From: Hymenobacter cellulosivorans
GTDB taxonomy: Bacteria > Bacteroidota > Bacteroidia > Cytophagales > Hymenobacteraceae
Direction of reading: 5' to 3'
DNA: 64,000 bases
NCBI RefSeq assembly: GCF_022919135.1
Contig: NZ_CP095049.1
Location: forward strand, 2,112,501-2,176,500
A model generated the notes under the pieces. That model was not told the origin of the DNA and did not search any database. It saw only the letters and a list, made by a program, of their open reading frames with translations. Position 1 is the stretch's first letter. Every line of letters starts with the position of its first letter. Made by a program: the position numbers and the translations under genes. Below are positions 19,327-26,699 of the stretch, piece by piece.

Positions 19327-19550
19327 CATGTCGATCATTCTGCGCGTCAAGCAGAGAGGAGACATCTCGCGGGCAATGGTGACTGTCATGCTGAGCTTGT
19401 CGAAGCATCTCTACTACAATGGTAATTCATGCCGTTTGTACAACGAAGCGGTAGAGATGCTTCGGCAGGCTCAGCATGACGTTCTTTTTACGCAAACTGC
19501 TTGCCTAACGTCAGCACGCGAGATGTCTCGCTGTGCTCAACCTGACGCCT
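19327..19550. repeat. Composite inverted repeat of a dispersed family
   Basis: Nested inverted repeats: an inner pair 19385-19414 and 19451-19480 (GTCATGCTGAGCTTG...CATCTCTAC and its complement) and an outer pair 19359-19371 and 19517-19529 (GAGACATCTCGCG). Related copies of the inner unit occur at 31176-31227, 31654-31683 and 41876-41899. The block looks like a non-coding mobile or palindromic element and lies directly before the GH10 gene. Confidence 0.8.
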
Positions 19551-19576
19551 CAGATTATAAAGATCAACTCAACCCG

Positions 19577-20668
19577 ATGAAACCCACCGCTCCTTTCCGC
19601 AAACTCTCCACGGCTGGCTTACTATTAGTTGGCCTGACCGTATTCAGCAGCCAGCGTTCGGCCCCGGAAAAGGGGCTGAAAGATTATTACAAAGACTATT
19701 TTCCGGTGGGCGTGGCCGTCTCGCCGGCGGGGCTGAAGGGTGCGGAAGGGGAGCTGATTAAGCAGCACTTCAACAGCATCACGCCGGAGAACTCTATGAA
19801 GATGGGCCCGATTCATCCGGAGGAAAACCGCTACGAGTGGAAGGATTCCGACGAAATTGTCCAGTTTGCCCAGGACAACAAGCTGCGGGTGCGGGGCCAC
19901 AACCTGCTCTGGCACGAGCAGACACCCAAGTGGCTCTTCAAGGACGCCAACGGTAAGCAGGTCAGCAAGGAAGTGCTGCTCAAGCGCCTGCACGACCATA
20001 TTTTCACGGTGGTGAAGCGCTACAAGGGCAAGATATACGCGTGGGACGTGGTCAATGAAGCCATCAGTGACAACCCCCAGGAGTTTCTGCGCAATTCGGA
20101 ATGGTATAAGATCTGCGGCGAAGATTTCATCGCCAAAGCCTTTGAATACGCCCACGAGGCTGACCCTAAGGCGGTGCTCTTCTACAACGACTACAATACC
20201 GAGCGGCCCGAAAAGCGGGAGCGAATCCTCAAGCTGCTCAAGAAGCTCAAGGACGCCAAAGTGCCGATAGATGCGGTAGGCTTGCAGGGGCACTGGTCGT
20301 TGCAGGAACCCACGGAGACCGAGCTGCGCCAGGCCCTGGACCAGTACTCGGCGCTGGGACTAAAGGTGCAGATTACCGAGCTTGACGTGTCGATTTACCC
20401 GTGGGAAAAGGACCGGCGCGAAAAGCGTCCCGGCGAATCGGATGCCTACACGCCCGAGCTGGAGCAGAAGCAGGCTGAGCAGTATAAGATGTTCTTCAAA
20501 GTCTTCCGCGACTACAAGAAAGTCATGACCGGCGTCACGTTCTGGAATATTTCCGACAAGTATACCTGGCTTGATACTTACCCCGTAGCCGGCCGCAAAA
20601 ACTACCCCCTGCTTTTCGACCAGAATCAGAAGCCGAAGAAGGCTTACTGGGAAGTCGTAAAATTCTAA
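19577..20668 (+). CDS. GH10 endo-1,4-beta-xylanase
   Basis: Endo-xylanase cutting the xylan backbone; 363 residues from the ATG at 19577. Earlier in-frame ATGs lie in the repeat block and are rejected. The N-terminus has a hydrophobic export signal (LSTAGLLLVGLTVFSS). Family marks: HFNSITPENSMKMGPI, RGHNLLWHEQTPKW, the acid/base Glu in WDVVNEAI (Glu161), GLQGHWSL and the nucleophile Glu in QITELDVSIYPWEK (Glu268). No carbohydrate-binding module or sorting domain is present, so a periplasmic or lipid-free location is likely. It sits 61 bp before GH115, probably in one unit. Confidence 0.96.
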   Translation: MKPTAPFRKLSTAGLLLVGLTVFSSQRSAPEKGLKDYYKDYFPVGVAVSPAGLKGAEGELIKQHFNSITPENSMKMGPIHPEENRYEWKDSDEIVQFAQDNKLRVRGHNLLWHEQTPKWLFKDANGKQVSKEVLLKRLHDHIFTVVKRYKGKIYAWDVVNEAISDNPQEFLRNSEWYKICGEDFIAKAFEYAHEADPKAVLFYNDYNTERPEKRERILKLLKKLKDAKVPIDAVGLQGHWSLQEPTETELRQALDQYSALGLKVQITELDVSIYPWEKDRREKRPGESDAYTPELEQKQAEQYKMFFKVFRDYKKVMTGVTFWNISDKYTWLDTYPVAGRKNYPLLFDQNQKPKKAYWEVVKF

Positions 20669-20729
20669 AAGCTAAGAAGCTAGTTGCCCTATAAGTCTGC
20701 CCTACTGCCTGCTTTTCCACCTAAATCCA

Positions 20730-23390
20730 ATGATAACCCTGCCTTTCTACACTGCCCGTGCAGCCGACCGATTCTGGCTGGTACTGCTGGCGCTGCTTGT
20801 TTCTTTCGGGGCCCAGGCTCAGAAAACGGCCGCGCAATTGACGCCTACCTACGTTTCGGCCGATAAGGGGAAAAACGGCTTTCCGTTAGCGGCCGGTGGC
20901 AAAACGGCGGCGCTATACGCTAGCCAAGCCGACTGGCCGGGCGTGTTGCGCGCCGCTAAGGACTTGCAGGCCGATATCAACCGGGTGACTAAGCTTACGC
21001 CGCCGCTTACTACGGATAAAGCCCCAAACGGCAAGGAAGTCGTGCTGATTGGCACCATCGGCAAAAGCCCGCTGATTGATGGGCTGGTGGCCAGCAAAAA
21101 GCTGGACGTGTCGCAGGTGGCGGGCAAGTGGGAAACCTTCGTGCTACAGGTGGTGGAAAAGCCGATGCCGGGTGTTGAGCGGGCGTTGGTTATTGCCGGC
21201 AGTGACAAGCGCGGCACCATTTACGGCATTTACGACCTGTCGCAGCAAATCGGGGTGTCGCCGTGGTACTGGTGGGCCGATGTACCAACCAAGCCGCAGA
21301 CGGCTCTGTACGTAGCGCCGGGCCGCCATTCGCAGGGCACGCCGCAGGTAAAGTATCGGGGCATTTTCCTCAACGACGAAGCGCCGGCGCTGTCGGGTTG
21401 GGCCAAGGAAAAGTTCGGCGGTATCAACTCGAAGATGTACGTGCACGTGTTTGAGCTGATTTTGCGGCTCAAGGGCAATTACCTGTGGCCTGCTATGTGG
21501 GGCAACGCCTTCAACGACGACGACAAGCAAAGCCCCGTGCTGGCCGATGAGTACGGCATTGTAATGGGCACCTCGCACCACGAGCCCATGGTTCGGTCGC
21601 AGCAGGAATGGAAGCGCTTCGGCTCCGGCCCCTGGAACTACCAGACCAACGAAAAGACGCTCCAGGATTTCTGGCGCCAGGGCATCAAGAATATGGGCAC
21701 CAAGGAAAGCATCGTGACGCTGGCCATGCGCGGCGACGGCGACGAGCCCATGAGTGAGGGCAGCAACATTACCCTGCTGGAAAAAATCGTGGCCGACCAG
21801 CGCAAGATTATTGCCGAGGAAACCGGCAAGCCCGCCGAACAGACGCCCCAGCTCTGGGCTCTCTACAAGGAAGTGCAGGACTACTACGACAAAGGCATGC
21901 GCGTGCCCGACGATGTGACTCTGCTCTTGTGCGACGACAACTGGGGCAACCTCCGCAAGCTGCCCAAGCCTACGGAAAAGCCCCGCGCCGGCGGCTACGG
22001 CATTTACTACCACTTCGACTACGTGGGTGGTCCGCGCAACTACAAGTGGCTCAATACGAATCCGCTACCCCGCATCTGGGAGCAAATGCACCTGGCCCAC
22101 GAGTACGGCGCCAACCAGATCTGGATTGTAAACGTGGGAGATTTGAAGCCCATGGAATTCCCCATCAGCTTCTTTCTGGACTACGCCTGGAACCCCGACC
22201 GAATCAGCGCCGACCAAATCGACGACTACTCGCGGGACTGGGCCGCCCGGCAGTTCGGCCCAAAGTACGCCGCTGATATTGCCGACATCCTGGCCAAATA
22301 CGCCAAGTACAACAGCCGCCGCAAACCCGAGCTGCTCGACGCCAACACCTACAGCCTGGCTACCGGCGAGTGGGCTACGGTGGTTGCCGATTATAACCAG
22401 CTGCTAGCCAAGGCCGAGAAAGTCAGCCAGCAGCTGCCCGCTGAGTACCGCGACGCTTATTATCAACTGGTGCTGCACCCGGTGCAGGCCTGTGCCAACC
22501 TCAACGAGCTATACTACACCGTGGCGCAGAACCGGGAGGCAGCCAAAAACGGCCAGGCTACGGCCAACGCCTTGGCTGAAAAAGCCAAGGCGCTCTACGC
22601 CAAAGACGCCGAAATCACGAAGCGCTACCACGCGCTGGCCGGCGGCAAGTGGAACCATATGATGGACCAGACTCACATCGGCTACACCTACTGGCAGCAG
22701 CCCGAGCAGAACGCCATGCCCGCCGTGCAGACCGTGGCGCAGCCAACTACCGCGGCTCCAGCTCAGCCCGTGCCGGCGAAAAAGCCCCAGTCGGTACCGA
22801 AAGGCGCAGGATTTGTTGAAACCGACGGCTACGTTTCCATCGAAGCCGGGCACTATGCCAAAGCCGTGGATGGGGGCGGGGTAAAGTGGCAAACCATTCC
22901 CGACCTGGGCCGCACGCTTTCCGGCGTCACCACGTTCCCGACTACCGCGCCCGGCCAGCCGCCGACCGGTGACTCGCCGCGCCTAGAGTATCAGGTGCAG
23001 CTCACCGGTACCGGTCCGGTAACGGTGCGGACCTACTTGGCCCCCACGCTGAACTTTATTGGGGGGGAGGGTTTGCGCTACGCCGTATCCTTCGACGACG
23101 AAGCCCCGCAGATTATCAACCTACACACGGGCATGGTGGCGGACAATGGCAACCGGCCCTGGGAAAAAGCGGTGGCCGAAAATATCCTCATTAAAGAGTC
23201 TAAGCACACGTTGGCCAAGCCCGGCGCCCACGTGCTCAAATTCTGGCGCGTGGACCCCGGCGTAGTACTCGAAAAGCTGGTCGTAGACCTTGGTGGTTTG
23301 CCGTCTAGCTACCTCGGCCCGCCGGAAAGCGCCTCGGGTACGGCAGCACCAAAAGCCGCCGAAACCAAAGGCAGCGTAGGCCAACGCTAG
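20730..23390 (+). CDS. GH115 xylan alpha-1,2-glucuronidase
   Basis: Removes (4-O-methyl)glucuronic acid side groups from glucuronoxylan. The 886-residue protein begins with a signal peptide ending LVSFGAQAQ. Visible GH115 blocks are GTIYGIYDLSQQIGVSPWYWW, KYRGIFLNDEAPALSGW, LKGNYLWPAMWGNAFNDDD, MGTSHHEPM and LLCDDNWGNLR, and IWIVNVGDLKPMEFP. A C-terminal beta-rich region (about 690-865) with GFVETDGYVSIEAGHY fits the usual accessory domain. With GH10 and GH51 upstream this gives backbone cleavage plus removal of both common side groups. It ends at a double terminator facing the minus-strand cluster. Confidence 0.95.
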   Translation: MITLPFYTARAADRFWLVLLALLVSFGAQAQKTAAQLTPTYVSADKGKNGFPLAAGGKTAALYASQADWPGVLRAAKDLQADINRVTKLTPPLTTDKAPNGKEVVLIGTIGKSPLIDGLVASKKLDVSQVAGKWETFVLQVVEKPMPGVERALVIAGSDKRGTIYGIYDLSQQIGVSPWYWWADVPTKPQTALYVAPGRHSQGTPQVKYRGIFLNDEAPALSGWAKEKFGGINSKMYVHVFELILRLKGNYLWPAMWGNAFNDDDKQSPVLADEYGIVMGTSHHEPMVRSQQEWKRFGSGPWNYQTNEKTLQDFWRQGIKNMGTKESIVTLAMRGDGDEPMSEGSNITLLEKIVADQRKIIAEETGKPAEQTPQLWALYKEVQDYYDKGMRVPDDVTLLLCDDNWGNLRKLPKPTEKPRAGGYGIYYHFDYVGGPRNYKWLNTNPLPRIWEQMHLAHEYGANQIWIVNVGDLKPMEFPISFFLDYAWNPDRISADQIDDYSRDWAARQFGPKYAADIADILAKYAKYNSRRKPELLDANTYSLATGEWATVVADYNQLLAKAEKVSQQLPAEYRDAYYQLVLHPVQACANLNELYYTVAQNREAAKNGQATANALAEKAKALYAKDAEITKRYHALAGGKWNHMMDQTHIGYTYWQQPEQNAMPAVQTVAQPTTAAPAQPVPAKKPQSVPKGAGFVETDGYVSIEAGHYAKAVDGGGVKWQTIPDLGRTLSGVTTFPTTAPGQPPTGDSPRLEYQVQLTGTGPVTVRTYLAPTLNFIGGEGLRYAVSFDDEAPQIINLHTGMVADNGNRPWEKAVAENILIKESKHTLAKPGAHVLKFWRVDPGVVLEKLVVDLGGLPSSYLGPPESASGTAAPKAAETKGSVGQR

Positions 23391-23411
23391 AACAGCTTTT
23401 ACCCGTAAAAC

Positions 23412-23471
23412 AACCCAACGGCTTCTTTCCAGTTTTAAGGCGCCTTAAAACTGGAAAGAAGCCGTTGGGTT
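23412..23471. terminator. 60-bp perfect palindrome after GH115
   Basis: Two 30-base arms (23412-23441 and 23442-23471) are exact reverse complements with no spacer. It lies directly after GH115 and before a second hairpin, and is most simply the plus-strand terminator. The length of the perfect match is unusual. Confidence 0.8.
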
Positions 23472-23475
23472 ACCT

Positions 23476-23505
23476 AAAAAAGGCGCCGTGTCGGGCGCCT
23501 TTTTT
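23476..23505. terminator. Bidirectional terminator before the DUF1349 gene end
   Basis: A 12-bp stem (23476-23487 with 23494-23505) with A6 on one side and T6 on the other and a 6-base loop. It would end the minus-strand DUF1349 transcript and back up the palindrome on the plus strand. Confidence 0.9.
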
Positions 23506-23512
23506 GCGGAGC

Positions 23513-24142
23513 TTACTTCGTGCCGGCTGGTACCGGGCCGATAGAGAAATCCTCAAACTCGACCGGGAAGCCTTTGCCATCGGGGGCGGCGCACATGAGT
23601 CCGATCTGGACCTTTTTACCGGGCGTAGGCGGGAAGTAGGCCAGGCGCAGCATCTTGAAGTCCTTGTTGTCGAAGGAGTACTGAATTTCTACGTAGTCGC
23701 CCTTGCGCAGCAGCGTCAGCCACACGGCCTTGGGACTGTCCTGCCGCGGCACCACCGACCAGTCGGACACTTCCCGCGTGACGACGGCGCTGACGTTTTG
23801 CACCCCCTTGACGTACTCGATGCCAGTCTTAATCCAGTTCTTCTCATCGAGCCGAATCATCAGGCCGGCCTGGTCGTAGAGCTCTTTGTACTGCCCTACA
23901 ATTTTGACCTTAGCTAGAAAGTCACCTTCCTGCTCCTGGTAGAAAAAGTGGCCATTGTCGCGGATGAAGCCGTAGTGCGTCACGCGCCAGAAGTCGGTGC
24001 CGCCGTCGACCTGCACCTGCACTTTGTTGGCCGTCACGGTCGACTTCTTGGGAGCATTTAGCCAGCGCATGGTGGTAAAAGTTTGGGCCGAAGCCGTGAA
24101 TACGCCCAGCAAAAGGGCCGCGGAGAAGAATAATTTTTTCAT
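23513..24142 (-). CDS. DUF1349-family secreted protein (concanavalin A-like fold)
   Basis: A 209-residue exported protein; start 24142 gives the signal peptide MKKLFFSAALLLGVFTASAQ. The mature part matches the DUF1349 pattern: DFWRVTHYGFIRDNGHFFYQ, YDQAGLMIRLDEKNWIKTGIEYV and a late IGLMCAAPDGKGFPVEFEDFSI. This fold is a beta-jelly-roll related to the C-terminal module of some GH43 enzymes and usually of unknown function, perhaps carbohydrate contact. It starts 38 bp after the acetyltransferase gene and shares its orientation, so co-transcription is likely. Confidence 0.88.
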   Translation of the reverse strand: MKKLFFSAALLLGVFTASAQTFTTMRWLNAPKKSTVTANKVQVQVDGGTDFWRVTHYGFIRDNGHFFYQEQEGDFLAKVKIVGQYKELYDQAGLMIRLDEKNWIKTGIEYVKGVQNVSAVVTREVSDWSVVPRQDSPKAVWLTLLRKGDYVEIQYSFDNKDFKMLRLAYFPPTPGKKVQIGLMCAAPDGKGFPVEFEDFSIGPVPAGTK

Positions 24143-24180
24143 GTAGGGAATAATAAGCTCAGCCGTAGAATGGGACGAAG

Positions 24181-24747
24181 TTAAGCTTCCTCTCCCAACG
24201 GGCGGATGACCTTGCAAGGGTTGCCGGCGACAAACACGTCGGCCGGTATGTCTTTCGTGACCACGCTGCCCGCCCCAATCACGCTACGGGCCCCAATGCT
24301 TACACCCGGACAAATAACGGCGCTGCCGCCTACCCACACGTCGTCGCCGATGGTAATAGGCTTGGCAAACTCCAGCCCCGAGGCCCGGATCTGGTGGTCC
24401 ATGGGGTGGGTGGCGGTGTAAATCTGCACGTTGGGCCCAAACAAAGTCCGGTGGCCGATGGTGACCGGGGCTACGTCGAGCACCACGCAGTTGAAGTTGA
24501 AAAACACCTTCTCCCCGAGGTACATATTGCTGCCATAGTCGCAGTAGAAGGGCGGCTGAATCCAGAGGCCAGCGCCGGCGTGGGGCAGCAGCTGCTGGAG
24601 CAATTGGGTGCGTTCAGCAGTCTGGTCTTCGCGGGATTCGTTGAGCTGCTTGAGCAACAGCCGGGCCTGGGTTCGTTCCTGGGTGAGCTGCGCGTCGAGA
24701 GCATCGTAGAGCTCCCCGGCTAGCATCTTTTCTTTTTCGGTTTTCAT
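24181..24747 (-). CDS. Maltose/galactoside O-acetyltransferase-like protein (hexapeptide repeat)
   Basis: Acetyl-CoA-dependent sugar O-acetyltransferase of the Maa/LacA/NodL group, 188 residues from 24747 (MKTEKEKMLAGELYDALD, the typical N-terminal Mac domain). The C-terminal part is a left-handed beta-helix with hexapeptide repeats (TIGDDVWVGGSAVICPGVSIGA) and the catalytic His in the ATHPMD segment. It acts in the cytoplasm on a free sugar or small glycoside. Upstream partner of the DUF1349 gene. Confidence 0.93.
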   Translation of the reverse strand: MKTEKEKMLAGELYDALDAQLTQERTQARLLLKQLNESREDQTAERTQLLQQLLPHAGAGLWIQPPFYCDYGSNMYLGEKVFFNFNCVVLDVAPVTIGHRTLFGPNVQIYTATHPMDHQIRASGLEFAKPITIGDDVWVGGSAVICPGVSIGARSVIGAGSVVTKDIPADVFVAGNPCKVIRPLGEEA

Positions 24748-24810
24748 AGCATGGTTGTAGGTTCTGGGCCCGGGCGGGCGGCAGGCCGCGTTAGAAGGCG
24801 CTACAATACA

Positions 24811-24856
24811 CAAAAGGCCGAAAACGCCCCGGTTACGGTTTGTTTTCGGCCTTTTG
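24811..24856 (-). terminator. Terminator after the disordered-protein gene
   Basis: A 15-bp perfect stem (24811-24825 with 24842-24856) with a 16-base loop and T-rich 3' side on the minus strand, 22 bp past the stop of the 24879-25955 gene. Confidence 0.85.
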
Positions 24857-24878
24857 AGAAGATAGAGTGGTGTAGGTT

Positions 24879-25955
24879 CTAGCTCCGGTCGGCGTCGTTG
24901 TCGCGGCCGGCGTTGCGGCGGGGCATGGTGCCGTAGTCCGAGCCGTTGTCGTGGGGCGGCACGGGCGCGTCGTTCTGGGCATCGCGGCTGTACTCTTGCT
25001 GCACGGCGCCTCCGTCGGCCGCGGCGGGGTTCGACGAGTCGTTGGGGTCGTTGTAAGAGCCGCCTTTCGAGCCAATGCCTTCGGCGCTGTTGCCCTGGTA
25101 GCTGGCCTCCCCATCGGGGCGGGTGTAGCCGGTGCGGGAGTCGGAGCCGGTGGGCGTGGCCGCTTCCTGGTTCGGGCCGGGCTCATTGGCACCGTTCAGC
25201 TCGCCGGTACGACCGTGCACCGTGGGCTGGGGGTTGTAGGTCGTACCCTGCTGCTCGTCGCGCTTGTCGTGCTGGGACGGGATATAGTCGTAGTCGGCGC
25301 TTTGGTTCCGTTCCCGGCCGTTGCCTACTTCATGGCCGTTGGTAGCACCGCCCACCAGGGAAGAGTGGCCGTAGTCCTCGCTAAAGCCCGAATTCGGGGC
25401 CGTAGGGGAGGCGTTGTCGTTGCGGTAGTGTGGGTCGACGGTGGTGCCGGCCAGGGGCGTAGCGGGCTCATGGCCGAAGGTGCTGCCCTGGGGGTTGTAC
25501 TCGTCGGTGCCGGTGTTGTTTTCGGGCCGCCCGCCGGTATAGCCACCGGAGCTTACCGGCTGCGTGCCCAGTTGGCCGCCGTACACGTCGTCGGCCCGGT
25601 ATTGGTTGCCGTAGCCACCCTGAGTGCCCCCGGTTCCCTGAGGTCCGAATTCGCCACGGCCAGGGCTAGCCTGCTGGTTTTCGAGCCGGTCCGCGTCGCG
25701 GTAGATGGGTTCTACGCTGTTGCCGAATTGTCCGCCCCAGTCAGCTTTGGGCGCTTCGTTGCTCGGGGCAGAGCCGGGCTGCACAGCGTTGCGGTCGGCT
25801 TCCTTGTTTTCCTGTTCGTCGCCGGGCTCGGTGTCGAGGGCCCCTTTGCCCACGCTCATTTCCGAGTCGGCCAAGGACTGGCTGGAAGTGCCGGGGGAGT
25901 TGGCCTGGTGCTTTTTATCGTCGGTATTTTCGGTAGTATCTTGCGGAGTAGCCAT
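24879..25955 (-). CDS. Hypothetical disordered Gly/Asn/Asp-rich protein
   Basis: Not recognised as any named family. From 25955 it encodes 358 residues (MATPQDTTENTDDKKHQ) almost without hydrophobic residues, rich in Gly, Asn, Asp, Gln, Ser, Thr and Pro. Repeated Tyr occurs in contexts such as GGYGNQYRADDVYGG and YDYIPSQHDK. No signal peptide, membrane segment or Cys is present. Such composition predicts an intrinsically disordered cytoplasmic protein, perhaps stress- or desiccation-related, but function is unknown. The minus frame is preferred to a long plus-strand frame because it has a normal hydrophilic start and is followed by a terminator. Confidence 0.7.
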   Translation of the reverse strand: MATPQDTTENTDDKKHQANSPGTSSQSLADSEMSVGKGALDTEPGDEQENKEADRNAVQPGSAPSNEAPKADWGGQFGNSVEPIYRDADRLENQQASPGRGEFGPQGTGGTQGGYGNQYRADDVYGGQLGTQPVSSGGYTGGRPENNTGTDEYNPQGSTFGHEPATPLAGTTVDPHYRNDNASPTAPNSGFSEDYGHSSLVGGATNGHEVGNGRERNQSADYDYIPSQHDKRDEQQGTTYNPQPTVHGRTGELNGANEPGPNQEAATPTGSDSRTGYTRPDGEASYQGNSAEGIGSKGGSYNDPNDSSNPAAADGGAVQQEYSRDAQNDAPVPPHDNGSDYGTMPRRNAGRDNDADRS

Positions 25956-26036
25956 GATGCAGTGGGTTTTGGAGGGGAAGACGACAAGCATCTTCTCTTG
26001 AAACCATACGCGGCGGCTACGGCAGAGTTTTCGCGC

Positions 26037-26561
26037 CTACGCCGCCCGCAGCTCCCGCATGTTCTGGCTCCAGGCCCGCACCCAGTCCGGCAACTCCGGC
26101 GACTCGGTCGGCTCGCCAGCATGGGCCAGCACCTCGGCTGGGTCGGCGGTGCCGCCCTTGCGCTTCACGAAGCGCAAACTCACCACGGCCGTGGCCACCA
26201 CCTGACCTTGCCGGATGAATTGCTGCTGGATGTAGAGCAGCCGCTCGTCCCAGCCCAGGGGCCGAGTTTCGATTTCAAACGTCTGAAACGGCTCCAAAGA
26301 GCGGCTGAACTGAATAGTTTCGGCCACTACCACGGCCAGCGGGGCGAAGTCCTTGGTTTTGCTCAGCAGCCCCGAGCGGATGAGCAGGTCCGTCCGGGCC
26401 ACGTCGCACAGCGTCAGATACTGCCCGTTATTCACGTGGCGCATGATGTCCAGGTCGGTCGGCCACACCCGAAACTTGGTCCGGCAGGGGCCCATTACCG
26501 GCACCTTGGGTTGGAAGCGGGCCGTGAGCACAAGCCAGAGCAGGCGGAAGTAGAGTTTCAT
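26037..26561 (-). CDS. Acyl-CoA thioesterase-like hot-dog protein
   Basis: A 174-residue protein of the 4HBT hot-dog fold: an N-terminal hydrophobic helix (MKLYFRLLWLVLTARF) then FRVWPTDLDIMRHVNNGQYLTLCDVARTDLL, the active-site helix of thioesterases related to eukaryotic Them6. It likely hydrolyses acyl-CoA or a similar thioester at the membrane. The ATG at 26561 lies only 13 bp from a strong hairpin (26575-26610), so the leader is very short or the hairpin is part of it. No neighbour suggests a pathway. Confidence 0.85.
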   Translation of the reverse strand: MKLYFRLLWLVLTARFQPKVPVMGPCRTKFRVWPTDLDIMRHVNNGQYLTLCDVARTDLLIRSGLLSKTKDFAPLAVVVAETIQFSRSLEPFQTFEIETRPLGWDERLLYIQQQFIRQGQVVATAVVSLRFVKRKGGTADPAEVLAHAGEPTESPELPDWVRAWSQNMRELRAA

Positions 26562-26574
26562 AGCAGTAAAGGAA

Positions 26575-26610
26575 AAGGCCCCGGCCGGTAAGTACACCAG
26601 CCGGGGCCTT
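26575..26610 (-). terminator. GC-rich hairpin directly before the thioesterase start
   Basis: An 11-bp stem (26575-26585 with 26600-26610) with a 14-base loop and TTTT on the minus-strand 3' side. It could end the transcript of the upstream kinase/pyrophosphorylase gene, but it also lies where the thioesterase ribosome site should be, so it might act as an attenuator. Confidence 0.7.
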
Positions 26611-26653
26611 GGGGTTAAACGAAAAATGATACTGGTGAGGGACCTAGCCGAAC

Positions 26654-26693
26654 CTGGTTGAGAATAATTTTATTTAATTTCTTTCTCAACCAG
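26654..26693 (-). terminator. Hairpin after the kinase/pyrophosphorylase gene
   Basis: A 10-bp stem (26654-26663 with 26684-26693) with a 20-base AT-rich loop, starting 6 bp past the stop codon. It is a likely first 3'-end structure of the operon, followed by the hairpin at 26575-26610. Confidence 0.6.
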
Positions 26694-26699
26694 ACGTCT

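Noticed and set aside
19328..19576. N-terminal extension of the GH10 frame
   Set aside because: It is translated repeat sequence; the signal peptide begins at 19577.
24951..26591. A 546-codon plus-strand open frame
   Set aside because: It runs antisense to the disordered-protein and thioesterase genes, has no sensible domain and reflects high GC content.
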